Part shown: piece by piece, positions 1 through 12,417 of the stretch | Numbering within the stretch: the stretch's first letter is position 1 | How the letters are laid out: each line of letters begins with the position of its first letter | Assembly (NCBI GenBank): GCA_037974665.1 | Contig: CM075778.1 | Location: 7,615,001-7,679,000, forward strand | Origin: Ehretia macrophylla | Lineage: Eukaryota; Streptophyta; Magnoliopsida; Boraginales; Ehretiaceae | DNA length: 64,000 nt | Reading direction: 5' to 3' | Notes under the pieces: model-generated | What the model saw: the letters and a program-made list of their open reading frames with translations, nothing else | What the model was told of the DNA's origin: nothing | Database searches by the model: none | Program-made: the position numbers and the translations under genes

Positions 1-3000
1 TCAGCAGGGTATGTATAGACCTTCGGTACAGCAGGGTGGTTATAGGCCTGCAGTACAGCAGGGTTTTTTCAGACCGCAGGGTCCGCAGGGCTATTATTGG
101 CCTCAGTCTCAGCAAGGGTCTTATCAGGCTCAGCCGCAGTTTAGGCTGGCCCACTCTCAAGGTCCATATCGGCCTAGTATTGTGAGACCTCAGCAGTAGG
201 CTGGTACAACTGCTTTCCAGGTTCTGGTTCTTCTAGGGGCAGTGGCAGTGTTTTATCACCATAGTGTACTTACTGCAAGCGTCAGGGCCATGTGGAGGCC
301 GACTGCAGGGCGAAAGCAGGAACGTGTTTGGGTTGCGGCAGCAATCAGCATAGGGTGAAAGATTGCTATAGATATCGAGGAACTGAGGGTCGGGCAGCGA
401 CCCAGGGTTATTAGGGTCGATCTACTGGTGGTGCACCTCAGCAGCAACGGGTTCAGGCTCGGGCCTGCGCAGTTGATTTGGAGGAGATGCCTGAGGAAAC
501 TACAGTGGTGGAAGGTAACTTCCTTATACTTGACCAACTTGTTAAAGTGTTGATTGATTCTGGTGCTACGCATTCTTTCATTACTCCTGCTTGTGTGCAA
601 CGTGTTAATATGCAACCTGCAAGATTGCTTTATGTGGTTGAGATTAGTACCTCTTTGACTGATAAGTATGTGACTGGCTTAGTATGTAAGGATTGTAAAA
701 TACATGTTAAGGGGTATAATTTTCCTTCGGACCTTATCTTATTTCCTATCTGGGGGTATGATGTTATCTTGGGTATGGATTGGCTTTATAAGTATGATGC
801 CTCGTTAAATTGTAGAACGAAGGTAGTACAGTTTCGGTTGCCAGATCAGCCAGTAGTTGAGGTAGTAGGGAACCGGGGTGCTAAGACGAGTTTTGTTATC
901 TCAGCAACAAAAGCCGTTAAGTTGGTGAGTAAGGGGCATTCGGGTTATCTAGCTTGTTTGATCAACAAGCCATCTGATAAGCTACAGTTGGAGGAAGTAC
1001 CTATTATTCGAGAATATCCCAATGTATTTCCAAAGGAGTTGCCAGGGTTGCTGCCAGAGAGAGATGTGGAGTTTGTGATCAATCTTATTCCCAATACTTA
1101 AACTATTTCTAAATCAGCGTACCGGATGGCACCAGCTGAGTTGAATGTTGCAGGAGTTAATTGAGAAGGGTTTCATTCAGCAGAGTTCTTCACCCTGGTG
1201 AGCACCTGTTTTATTTGTGAAGAAGAAAGATGGTACCTTGAGATTATGCATTGACTATCATGGTTTGAATCAAGTGACTATCAAGAACAAGTATCCTTTG
1301 CCATTGATTGACGAGTTGTTTGATCAACTTCAGGAAGCCAAAGTCTACTCTAAGTTTGACTTGAGGCAGGGGTATTATCAGCTTCGGATTCACACGGAGG
1401 ATGTTCCGAAGTTTGCCTTCAGGACTCGGTACGGGCATTATGAGTTTGTAGTTATGTCATTTGGATTAACTAATGCACCAGCAGCATTTGTGGATCTTAT
1501 GCATCGGGTTTTTCAGCCATACTTGGACTAGTTCGTGGTGATCTTTATTGATGATATCTTGGTTTATTCTAAGTCTGAATCGGAGCACGAGCAACATCTA
1601 CGGCTTGTCTTACAGAAGCTGCAGGAGCATCAGTTGTTTGCGAAGTTCAGCAAATGTGAATTTTGGCTACAACGCATATCTTTTCTTGGCCATGTTATCA
1701 CACAGAGCGGTATTTCTGTAGATCCCACTAAGATTGAAGTGGTGATGTCTTGGAAACGGCCGGAGAATGTTTCGGAGGTTCGTAGCTTTCTTGGCTTGGC
1801 GGGTTATTACCGTAGGTTTGTGAAAGACTTTTCTAAGATTGCCGGGCCACTTTCTAAGTTAACTCAAAAACAGACTAGCTTTGTTTGGGATGAGAAATGT
1901 GAGAGTGGGTTTCAGGAGTTGAAAAAGAGATTGACTACTGCTCCAGTACTTGCTCTACCAGAGGGGACCGATAATATGGTTATCTACAGTGATGCATCCA
2001 AGGAGGGCTTGGGATGTGTACTTATGCAGAATGGTCGGGTTATTGCCTATGCTTCTAGGAAGTTGAAACCATATGAGGTGAATTATCCGACTCATGATCT
2101 TGAGTTGGCAGTTGTTTTTTTCTCACTGAAAAAGTGGCGTCATTATATGTGGGGCAGTAAGTTAGAGATTTTTACTGATCATAAGAGTCTTAAGTATTTG
2201 TTCTCACACAAGGAGTTGAATATGCGTCAATGGAGGTGGATGGAACTTCTCGGAGACTATAATTGTTCTATTAGCTATCTGTCTAGAAAGGTAAATGTTG
2301 TGGCAGATGCTCTTAGCCGTAAGGCGAGTGTTTCTTGTTTGGCTGTCAAGAAGTGGGAGGTTCTTGAGGAATTCACTTATTGGAGACCAGAGTTGACTCA
2401 GGTTGGGGTGATGTATTCACATCTCCGTATTCAACTTTTATTGCTGTCTCAGATCAGAGAAGCTCAGCAACTTGATGTTAAATTTCAGAAGATCAAGGAT
2501 CAGATCACGGATGATCAGTCTGACTTCAAATTACATGAGGATGGTATTCTTTAGTTTCAGAATAAGGTTTGTGTTCCCAATGAACCGGACTTGAGGCGAG
2601 GTATTCTGGAAAAGGCTCATAATTCTAAGTACACCATTCATCCTGGTGGAAACAAGATGTATTAGGATTTAAAGCAACATTATTGGTGGAATAACATGAA
2701 GAGGGAAGTTGCTCAATTTGTATCTAGATGTTTGACTTGTCAGCGAGTGAAAGCTGAGCATCAACGACTTGCAGGTTTGCTTCAGCCGTTGGCTATACCA
2801 CAGTGGAAATGGGAGCATATTACAATGGACTTCGTTACTGGTTTGCCTAGAACACCGGGAGATAACGATGCAGTTTGGGTTGTTGTGGATCGTTTGACGA
2901 AGATAGCTCACTTTATTTCGATGAGGATGGAAGATAAAGTTACAAAGTTGACGGATCTTTATTTCGATCAGATTGTTAGACCTCATGGAATTCCATCTAG

Positions 3001-6000
3001 TATTGTCTCAGATCGAGATCCTCGATTTACTTTTCGCTTGTGGGAGAAACTTCAGGAGACTTTGGGTACTCAGCTTAACTTCAGTACAATGTATCATCCA
3101 CAGACCGACGGTCAGTCCGAGAGGATTATTCAGATTCTGGAAGATATGCTCAGGGCTTGTGTTTTGGACTTCGGGAAGAACTGAGAGCAACATCTACCAC
3201 CTGCCGAGTTTGCCTATAACAATAGTTATCAAGCTACTATTGGGATGGCACCTTTTGCAGCTCTTTACGGTTGTAAGTGCCGTTCACCTTTGTATTGGGA
3301 TGAAGTAGGGGAGATAAAGACTATTGATCCGACTATTATGCTAGAGCTTCTAGAGAAGATTGAGAATGTTCAGTTGATCAGGCAGAGAATACTTACAGCG
3401 CAGAGCATATTCAAGAGTTATGCTGATAAGCGTCGTCGGGACTTGGAGTTTACAGTCGGAGATCGGGTCTTCTTGAGATTGTTTCCTCGTAAGGGGTTTG
3501 CTCGATATGGTAAAGGTGAAAAGCTTAGTCCAAGGTTTGTAGGGCCGTTTGAGATTGTTGCGAGAGTTGGCAAGTTGCATATCGGTTGGCTTTACCGGAG
3601 AATTTCTCTAATGTTCATGATGTCTTTCATGTGTCGAATTTGCGGAAGTATAATCCGGATCCTTCGTATATTCTAGAGCCAGAGCCGTTACGTCTTCGTG
3701 AGAATATGAATTATGATGAGAGGCCAATTCGCATTCTTGATTAGATGGAACATGAACTGAGATCGAAGAAGATTCTGATGGTCAAGGTGTTGTGGAAGTA
3801 TCACGGTATTGAGGAAGCTACTTGGGAGAGGCGAGATTAGATGCAACAGCAGTACCCATATCTTTTTGGTTCAGCAAGTAAACATTTCAAGGATGAAATA
3901 TCTTTAAGGGGGGGAAAATGTGAGACCCCATATTTTGCCTAACCTCGATTTGCGTGTTTTATCTTGTTTTGCATGCTTTGACCTGTTTATGTGTTATAGG
4001 AGTCAGAATGTGTTAAAGTATGATTTATATTCCTAATACATGCTATATGTGCATTCATGAAATTTTTAGCAAAAACGGAATAAGAAATTTTATCGCCGGT
4101 TTTAGTGAATAGTATTTTGAGCACCTATCCGCTAAAATTTTTACAGGGGTGTTTTAAACATTTTAAAACCTAGTACTCGGATATTAATAGACCCATGTTT
4201 GATTAAAACGGATGTGGAATCGGTTTTGGAATTTTAAAGGTTTTTACACTTTCTTTTGCAAGAAATCGAGTTTTAAGCCGACTCGGGTAAAAATGTTTAA
4301 TTGTAAAACCCTTTGTCACCTAAAATATATTTTCTAGAATTAGTTTAGGAGTCAATTTAATATTTGAGCAAGAAATAAACAAAAATAGGATTTAAAAAAC
4401 TAAAAATACTAAAAATAAACTAAGGAAACTAACTTTGACTATTTTAATTGTTTGAACTTTACTTAATATGCATCAACACACATTTGCAAAGCACAAAAAC
4501 ACCATCACACACACGCACAAGGCCGAGACATCCATAGGAGAAAAAGAGAAAGAAAACTCAAGGTTTTTCAAGGAGATTTTTCAATAAAACTTGCAATTAT
4601 AGGCCAATTTTCATCAACCAAAGCTTGATTCCACCTCTTGAGCATCTTTCTGGCTTCAAAACACATCAAAGGTGAGAAAAATTCTAGATCTCAAAATGTC
4701 ATTTTTATGTTTTTGCGTATAATTGCATTTTGAGCCGTTAGAAAGTTGAATTGAAGTTATATTATTGCTCAGTGCATGCTAAGGATCGTTTATATACGTT
4801 TATATAAGATTTGAACCGTTGTAGCATGAAAATTTATTTTCGGGTATTAAAAGTTGAGTTATTAGCTATTTGGTGATTATTTTGAGTTGTAGTGGTTGGA
4901 ATTGATTGCCGTCGATTTGTAAAAGTTTTTTAAATACGGGGAAGCGCCGTTCTAATGCCGAAATTTTGATTGTGATGTCGGTGTGAAAGTCCGGAAATTT
5001 CAGCCTAGCTGCATTGAGGTTTTAGGGATGTTGGGCTTGAATTGGATGTAGTTTAGTTGGTTTCCAAGGGGGCTAATGTAGTTGATTGAGTGAGTGAATG
5101 ATAAGAATTGGTTTGGAGTTGTTTGGATTAGTAGAATGTAAGTTATGATTATTAGAAATTTAGGTTGTCTTTCTTTAAAATGTTGTTATATGTCTTTAGA
5201 TGATTGGGTGGTGTTTGAGTGATTGAATTATGAGTTGTTGATGGTTAGATTAGGGTTTGGTTGTGTGTCTAATGCATGTTAAGTTGGGTGGCCTACTTTG
5301 TCATCCAACTTAGTTATTAATTGATTAATTGATGTTGTGTTATTGTAATGTTATTAATTGATTGATGCATTATTGATTGATTATTGAATATTGATTATTG
5401 ATGAACTGGGAGATAGTCAACGGAAAAGGTTGTCATCCTGCGATTGAATGTTTATTATTATTGCTGAGTCTTGATATGCGTGTGCCACCTCAGACGGTAT
5501 CGGGCCGTCGGGTTGAAAACGACAAGGCTATCAGAGTCTACCCTTATCTCGCATGGGCGGAGATGTCATGGAGGGCAGGGCTAGTGAGGTACCTCGGGTG
5601 TATGTGTCATGGGGGTGATAAGAAGTTGGTTGAGATCGTGATGGCGTTTGAAGCTACACCAACTAGAGTATCCTTTATTGAATAGTCATTATAGTTTATG
5701 TGTTTATATTGTTATTGATGTTTATTGTGTGTTAGAGATCTATCGGATCCTTATTGGGCTTGTTTTATATAAGTTCACTCTCAATTATTGCATGCATGCA
5801 GGTGTTACTGATTCTGACTACGGGTACGTGCCTCATGAAGAGGGAAATGTGCCGTATGTGGATGAGTCTTATGTGCAAGAGTCATTGACATGAGATTATC
5901 TTAGTTGTTGTAAAACAATGTATTGTATAACCTATCTTAATATAAAGATGTATATATGTTGATTTAGTAGTCTTTATTTTGATCATGACTAGATTACTAA

Positions 6001-6287
6001 GTTGGTTATAACCTATTTTGAAATGTATGTATAGCCTATGTACTAAGTTGGAACGGAGGCATATAACTATGAATGGATTGTTGAATAAATAATTATTGTA
6101 TAATATGGTTATGTTGTATGTTGTTAATTTAATTGAGGAGTTGATTGTTGAATGGTTTGTGGAGTTAGTTGTATGATATTCTTAAGAGGTTGGTTTAGAG
6201 CCTTGGTGTCTTAATTACTGTCGTTATACTACCAAAATTCCGTTGCGTCCTGACTAATTGTAGGTGGGGTCGAGTTGAGGCGTGACA
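1..6287 (+). mobile_element. Ty3/gypsy chromovirus, Tekay/Del type, 3' part (fossil)
   Basis: This is the 3' part of an LTR retrotransposon that enters from the left edge. Parts in order: the tail of gag with zinc-knuckle-like Cys/His spacing (about 265-345); aspartic protease with DSGATHSFI (about 480-790); reverse transcriptase with FIDDILVYS (about 1090-1640); RNase H (about 1950-2320); integrase with an HHCC zinc region (about 2640-2745) and a DDE core (about 2820-3190); and a C-terminal chromodomain ending near EEATWE (about 3740-3880). The PR-RT-RH-INT-chromodomain order marks a chromovirus, and the chromodomain wording with a very long LTR fits Tekay/Del. The coding part is clearly broken, with roughly ten interruptions, so it is a fossil. 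The 5' LTR is not in the window, so no age can be read from LTR divergence. Confidence 0.93.
3919..6287 (+). repeat. 3' LTR of the Tekay-type gypsy element (about 2.37 kb)
   Basis: The LTR starts with TGTGAGACCCC directly after a purine-rich tract (AAGGGGGGGGAAAA, about 3905-3918), the expected plus-strand primer. It ends in GAGGCGTGACA, giving TG...CA ends. A GC-richer patch at about 5450-5680 stands out from the AT-rich remainder. A related patch occurs in the minus-strand LTR at 53.2-56.9 kb. The window holds only one LTR of this element, so the exact ends rest on the TG/CA rule and the purine tract. Confidence 0.85.
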
Positions 6288-8600
6288 AGGTGCATAACCA
6301 ATTAATTTCCCGAAGAGCCCGACCTAGTTTAATAAATTGGACTGAGCACTTAATCATCGAGAACAAAGTAAGCAAAGGGAATATTCCACAAGTCGACCAT
6401 AATGCAGGAGAACTTTTTAAAAGACGACTGTAATATTCGAAGAATATTTGAAAATAACCTCTCTAAGTACATATTAAATAATTCTCGGACAAGGGCTCGA
6501 ATGGCCATAAAACCAGGAGGACCCTTTTCCAAGAATAATATATATAAATACTTCATTCCATTGTGTATAATAGTAATTCATTCTAAACATTTTTCTCTTT
6601 TTAGATTTCATTTTATCTTGGGCAATACAATCTTTGACTTTATTGTCGGATCTTCTCTCACGGAACTAAACTCGCGCTATTCATTTTGCAGGATCTTCGC
6701 TCGAATTGTTATCCAAAGACGTCATTCTTATATTTTACTCTATTATATGTCACAATATTGTAAGATGATTTAAATCCCAAAAACCTTAACTTTTTCGAAA
6801 AGAGCTATTAACTAATTTCAAAACTTTAAATGTGCCGTGTTTTTAGTGGGAATCAAGGGAACTAGCTTTTTCTTCTTAGAAAATAGTTAGTTGGTCTTTG
6901 GTCTACGCTTCAATCCTTTAAAGAATTGAAATTTTCAAGTCTTTTACCTTCTTTCTAGGTTACCTTGAAAGGTACTTCACTTGCCTTCATGTCTAGATTA
7001 AAATCACCTGCACTGTTTTCAGATTAAATAGACCCCACAAAATCCACACACATCCCATGAATTCAGTGATATTTCTTTCTAATCTTCTATGGCCTTCCCA
7101 AAGAAGTAGATCGAATTTTTTCCTCATAAACACCTACCGTGTAATATTGGAATTAAATTATCTCGTATCATTATTTAATAGTGATGATATATTTATATAA
7201 TTATTATAAATTAATTAAAGCAATTTATGAATATTAAAATTTTCTTATAATATAATAATGATACAAAAGAATCTAAATATTGTAATACTGTTAACCAATA
7301 CAAGTTTTATCTTTATAATATGATGATAAAGTAAGCCAGTTAGATCATAAAGTTCTAAAGAGGGGTTCATGATGCTATTACTAGAAGATGATTTCTTTTC
7401 TTTTTTTGCCAAGTATTGCTAGAAGGTGATGATTGATAATGAAGTATGTTATTTTTGAGTCTAGAAAACTCCATCAAGAATGGAGAATAATTTCAATCTT
7501 CCTCTATGATATTCCTTACTTGATTAAAATATACACAAGGTTTCTTTTTTATGATAGAAATAATCGCGAAAAATCCTTAATTTGAACTTATAGCAAAGTT
7601 CAAATCTTAAAAACCATGATTTCTTATAAGTGTCTTAGAATAGTTAGGTATAAAATCCGAATAGTCCTAAAAAAAATAATCTCTTAATTAATTAAAACCT
7701 AAGATATGATCTCTTGTCAACACCCGAAACATACCATCACTTGACTAACCATATAAAGAAGACCTTTAATGGGGTATAAGTTGAGAATGTGGGCTATCGC
7801 GTGCATTTCGGCTTTCAGTAAAGGCAATACGATTCTATATAGCGTTGATGGAAGTTGATGCGGCATTGTTGTTTGCTTATTTGGTGGAGGCTTTTTCCAT
7901 AGCTTTATAAACAAGTGAAATTAGGAGATGTTGAAGACAAAGAAATTATTGAAGTTCTCATTCCTATTTAGGCCCGACACGCTTTACTCTTTAGAATATG
8001 TTTCATGTGGTTTTGATAAAATGCATATACTGCTGAAAAATATTGATAAGGTAAATGAAGTTGCCCGATCACAATCCTTAAGCGCGAACCTACAAGATAA
8101 GAAATAGGTGAATGTGGAGTTTATTCCGAAGATAGTTCCGATATTTAAGTCAAATTTTGATATTGATAGGTCGGGAAAATTAATGGAGAAGTTTGTTTTT
8201 GCGTAAATAATAAGTAGAAAATCGGTAGGAACTTCAATATAGTGAATAACAATTAGTAATTACTTTATAGTTCTGGACTTACTATTTATACTTATCTTTG
8301 GAGTGGGTCTCACTGCCCGATCATGAATAAGGACAAAATCTCAACTTTAGCTCGGAAATTACTATTTATACTTCGTGAGATATCAATTATTTATTTTGTA
8401 TTCTTTTAGTTAATTATTAATTTATAAAATATAATACAAAGAAAATATATTAACTGTATTATCTTATAATTTTTTATTAAAATGATTAACTTTTTATACT
8501 AGTCCCAAGTCAGGAATTTTATTATTTAAAAGAGATTATTAATTTATTGAGTGTTAATCTATTATAATTTCTCTTGGTAAAATTGCAATTTCACTTTTCG
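6288..8600. other. AT-rich intergenic stretch, possible old LTR or promoter remnant near its start
   Basis: No gene is recognised here. At about 6540-6760 a TATATAAATACTTC box is followed by a pyrimidine-rich stretch and a GC-richer tract, the arrangement seen downstream of LTR promoters of Tat/Athila-type gypsy elements. No TG/CA ends or partner LTR were found, so this is only a suggestion. The rest shows short open frames without family resemblance. Confidence 0.3.
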
Positions 8601-8608
8601 TGTTTAAA

Positions 8609-8671
8609 AAAAAAAAAAAAAAATTTATGTTTCATGAAAGGAGGGAGGGGGGGGGGGGGGGGGGGGGGGGG
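8609..8671. repeat. Homopolymer tracts: poly-A then a 25-base poly-G run
   Basis: A poly-A tract near 8609-8622 is followed by a purine stretch and an uninterrupted run of 25 G (8647-8671). Long G homopolymers are rare in plant DNA and are hard to sequence, so the exact length may be an assembly estimate. Confidence 0.8.
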
Positions 8672-8906
8672 TGTTGGGGGGACAATTTAATTACGGAATA
8701 AGAAGAAAAATATCATTGTAAAAATAAAGTTAGTAGACTTCGTAAACCCTAATCATAGGTGGGATCATTGAAATAACCAGTTTTTTTTTTTTTGTAATTG
8801 CTGGATAATCTTGAACTATGATTCTATTTCATTTAGTGCAATGAAAATGTTGCGCATTTAAAGGAGAAATTTGTTTTTTTTTTTTTATAATGTGGGAATT
8901 CAATTG

Positions 8907-9010
8907 GCGGAGCCCGAACATCGATTTTTTCAGCAGAGCTCAACCACAAGTTTTTTTAGCGGAGTCCAACTACTGGTTTTTTCGACAGAACCCTACCACC
9001 AACTGGTAAA
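8907..9010 (+). repeat. Four degenerate 26-bp tandem units
   Basis: Units begin at about 8907, 8933, 8959 and 8985, each with a GCGGAGYCC-like head and a poly-T tail (for example GCGGAGTCCAACTACTGG). The spacing is exactly 26 bp each time. No coding meaning is seen. Confidence 0.75.
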
Positions 9011-9787
9011 TTGACAAGTACAACGGTATGCATCAATATACATCGGTTTAATCAAGAGTTTGATATTGATTAATTATAGTATGAAAACCCTTGAGTGCAA
9101 TGGATTTCAAACTCGCACTCCACAAGTTGTTCTATTTGTGTATTGTCATCTGAGCTACCCTAGAGACGAGAAATCTGTACATTTCGTCCCACATTCTCTT
9201 GTGGAAGAGAATGAAAGTGAAGAATAATTATTAGATACATCGGAACATAGGATTAGCCAATACTAGTGTGTGTGTGCGTGTGTAAAAATGATAAACGAAA
9301 TAGGTATATATATTGCGTGGCTCTTTATCTAAGTCTAACTTTCAAGATAATACCATGATGGCAATGATTATCACAATAGCATCTAGCAATTTAGCATCAG
9401 CGTCTCTGTACTTGAAGAAAGTTACATACTTTCATGGCTCCTATGTTTATGATTCCACTTCACCAAATCAATAAAAAATAATTTTTTTGTATGAAACTCC
9501 AGTTATATAGAGATTGAAAGAGTACCAAACAGTTCGATTTGCCGCAACACAATAATGAGAATTTCAATAATGAGCACCAAGGACTGAAAAAAGAAACAAA
9601 AATTGTTACCCTATATTGTGGTTAAAGTAGGCTTAACCAAATTTAAGTAGAATAAAAGGCAGCCTAGTATATGAAACTCCAACTATGTCTATCCTCTTAG
9701 TCAAATCATCGCATCTCTACAAAACCAAATCTACATTGTAATAAGTTCTCTGTATGATTGAGAGTAAAGATCTTCTTATAGCATTAT

Positions 9788-9882
9788 AACGTTATGAACG
9801 GGATCTAACAGTTATGAATTATTTAAATAATTTCATCATAATTATTATTCACCATTGTTGGATCTTGTTCATAACGTCCATT
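9788..9882. repeat. Short foldback (hairpin) with about 35-bp arms
   Basis: The left arm begins CGTTATGAACGGGATCTAAC. The reverse complement of the right arm begins CGTTATGAACAAGATCCAAC. The arms enclose an AT-rich loop. It could be a tiny MITE or a hairpin-forming transcript; no clear target-site duplication was seen. Confidence 0.6.
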
Positions 9883-9964
9883 CTCCATAATCGGACCCAT
9901 AGCAAAAAAAGAAAAAAAGAAAAGGACAATGTCACACAGGACATGTAACACTGTTTAAAGGACA

Positions 9965-10365
9965 GAGATGGAGGCAATCAGTGAAGTGAAGATAAAATGT
10001 AAAAAAGAGCAGCACAACAAAGCTTTTGAATGACACAAAGTGAAAGATGAGCATTAGCCAAAGTACACATAGATAGCTCTGTGAAAGTCATATAGCAATC
10101 AGCAATGGAGGGGTCTACCACAAAGCAAAATTGAGATGAAGACATTTATGTGATGATTTTTAAGGCTGATGTTAAAAACGTGAAAAAAAATTGCATCTGC
10201 AAAAGGAACAGAAGCCCTCTATAACAGCACATATGCAATGTTCCTCATGCTCTTCAACCAACTTTCAAAGATGCAAAGGGCATGAGGAATAGAGACGGGC
10301 GATAAGGAAAGCTCGAAAGATAAGGTCGCACCCATCTCATGTCAGATGTATGCAATCTTACCTTA
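9965..10365. repeat. Duplicated segment, copy A (partner at 17.5-18.55 kb)
   Basis: This stretch closely matches 17509-17755 plus 18385-18548, for example GGAGGGGTCTACCACAAA and GATAAGGAAAGCTCGAAAGA. Copy B is split by a TRIM insertion and extra flanking DNA; copy A is not. Copy A lies just downstream, in minus-strand sense, of the RRP42 pseudogene, so it may be that gene's old 3' flank. No coding function is recognised. Confidence 0.8.
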
Positions 10366-10808
10366 CAGACACCAAAGTACACATCAAACTAAACTTGAAA
10401 TTTCGATCTCTCTGACGAAAAAAATACTTCTTTTTAAAAGTCCAAGATTTCGAAAAGATATGAACAGTGGAAGCAAATTTTACGTTTTCTCCCAGAAAGA
10501 TAAGAGTCAAGATTTACTAACTAGATAGCATAAATAAACCACATAATGCACATTGTTCATCACAGGCAGATAATAGAAGTGAGCTTTACTAAGGAGTCAA
10601 ATGCATATGAAGCAGAATATATAGTGATATAATTTTCAGAAACGCCCTATATATTAGCAGACTTGTTAGAAATGGCAAGAGAATAATGTTTTTTTAAATA
10701 CATGTTTCTAAGTCATATTTTCACTACAAACAACACCCGAGACGTATTAGTATGCTACATTATAAATTAAAATTGTTACACCTAAAAAATACAGGAAGTG
10801 AAACAATG
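10366..10808. other. Unassigned AT-rich stretch downstream of the RRP42 pseudogene
   Basis: I see no gene, repeat family or clear regulatory signal. In minus-strand sense it is the 3' flank of the RRP42 pseudogene. Confidence 0.4.
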
Positions 10809-11749
10809 TCATGATTCCTCATCTAAGGCTTCTGCTGCAGCTATCTCAGAATCCAATGTGTTAATCAACCGTTCAGTACTTACACATTTAGCAACAGATA
10901 TCATGTCAAGAATCACACTTGGATCTAAGCCAACGCCCCCTTGTTTAGTTAGTCCATGTTAAAAATTATGGGATTTCATCCTAAAATCAATTAGTATTCG
11001 GTGGAACAGTCCAGGACTTTAATTTTCTTATGTAAGATAAGTGTATATTGCTCAAGGCAGCCCGGAGGAATAATCAAAACTAACTCCAAAGACAGATTTA
11101 GTGAAGGCAAACACTACGACTTTTTTTGTTTTTTGTTTATAACTCGGAAGGCAGCACCCAGGGCATCCGACATATTCCCATCTGAACTCACTACAAGACC
11201 ATCAATATATAAAGATCCCAACATATTTTTCCTTCTACAATTGACAACGATGAGAGATCAATTCCAGCTCCAGGCATAAATCAGGAATAAAAATAAAACG
11301 ACAGCCATAAAGTACTCATTATCGGTTGAGTGTGCATATATCTATTGGATAGGTATTAAATTTGCATACTTCTTTAGGCTATTGCCTGCTCCAATCTTTC
11401 CACCCAAAAGACATCGCTCAAGAGCTGCTGAGAATTACGACACCAGTGGTTGCAGCAAAGGAAAATGTAATGGCAAAACCGTTAAGAAATTTATGTCAAG
11501 ATCAAACACACATTGTTTATGGTAATTGTCATTTTAGCTTATAACAAGATTATGTCAATTGGCATGAAATTTTCGTCAAAAAACAAAAAACCAATTGCAA
11601 GGGAGGGCACTAGATCATTCAGAGTTGATCTACCTGAGGAATAACGACCGTTTCCACATATATTGGCCGGTAAGTTAGCCATAGTGCGCGGGTCTTGAGC
11701 AATGCTGCCCTGTATGAAGCGCTTCTCACCAAATAGAAAGCCCTGCCAT
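10809..11749 (-). pseudogene. RRP42: Exosome subunit RRP42 pseudogene (unprocessed)
   Basis: RRP42 is an RNase PH-fold subunit of the RNA exosome ring. Four minus-strand pieces match the plant protein in the right order. The 5' piece (11634-11749) begins ATG GCA GGG and carries GEKRFIQGSIAQD, then YRPIYVET and a GT donor. A short piece (about 11384-11432) reads SAALERCLLGGKIGAG. A middle exon (about 11145-11274) reads GAGIDLSS, EGKICWDLYIDGLVVSSDGN and DALGAA. The last exon (10809 to about 10945) reads GLDPSVILDMISVAK and ends DEES-stop. Non-coding DNA between the pieces and splice-like edges show it was copied as DNA, not from mRNA. The 5' piece needs two frame changes, an in-frame stop follows the start codon, and the exons for roughly residues 140-235 were not found. 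The assignment is from memory of plant RRP42 proteins. Confidence 0.8.
10957..11048 (-). repeat. TRIM solo-LTR remnant inside the RRP42 pseudogene
   Basis: The stretch from TGTTAAAAATTATGGGATTT onward matches the 122-bp LTR of the TRIM at 17855-18366, including CTAAAATCAATTAGTAT. Only one LTR-like copy is present and its far end is blurred. It sits where upstream coding exons of RRP42 would be expected. Confidence 0.65.
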
Positions 11750-11942
11750 AACTGCAATTGTGTCAAAGAACACATAGTGAGAACAGAAGGGCTGTAAGAG
11801 AAGCTGCAAAAGACATGTAAAAACAAAAGTGTAAACTCCATTTTGTACTCCTATCCTATACATATTGTGACATTTATTACCTCTCACCTTTAAATACACC
11901 CACTTATTAACCCTCTTCTTAACTTCACGTTAAAAAATTAAC

Positions 11943-12407
11943 GGGTAAAGTGCATCAGACCCCCTTGTTCTTTAGCAAAAGTGCACATCACCCACTATAG
12001 TTTAAAAACCCCCTGAGTTAGTCCTTGTAGTTTTTCAAAAGTGCACAACACCCCCCTACCGTTAAAAAATCCGTTAAATTTAACGGAGAGTGTATTTCAC
12101 ATGCGTTAAGTGAGATTTTTTTTGATTTTTAACTAATTTATTCATTAAATAATTATATGAATTGACCAAATTACCAATTTTTTTTTTGGCCTAAACAAAA
12201 GAGGAAATGACAAAAGAGAGAAATGAAAAAAAAATGAGGGTATTTACGTCTTTTTTACAAAATCCGTTAAATATGAAGGATTTTATAACTGTAGGGGGGT
12301 GTTGTGCACTTTTAAAAAATATAGGGACTAGTTCAGGGAGTTTTTGAACTATAGGGGGGTGTTGTGCACTTTCGCTAAAGTATAAGGGGGTCTGGTGCAC
12401 TTCACCC
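11943..12407. mobile_element. Mutator-like MITE with about 140-bp TIRs
   Basis: The left end begins GGGTAAAGTGCATCAGACCC. The reverse complement of the right end begins GGGTGAAGTGCACCAGACCC, and similarity runs about 140 bp inward through repeated AAAAGTGCACAACACCCCCC phrases. A 10-bp direct repeat AAAAATTAAC flanks it (11933-11942 and 12408-12417), close to the 9-bp duplication usual for Mutator-like elements. No transposase is encoded, so it is non-autonomous. Confidence 0.88.
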
Positions 12408-12417
12408 AAAAATTAAC

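Noticed and set aside
7717-7914. Minus-strand open frame with KAEMHAIAHIL, faintly like a LINE RNase H
   Set aside because: Similarity is too short and no second motif is present.
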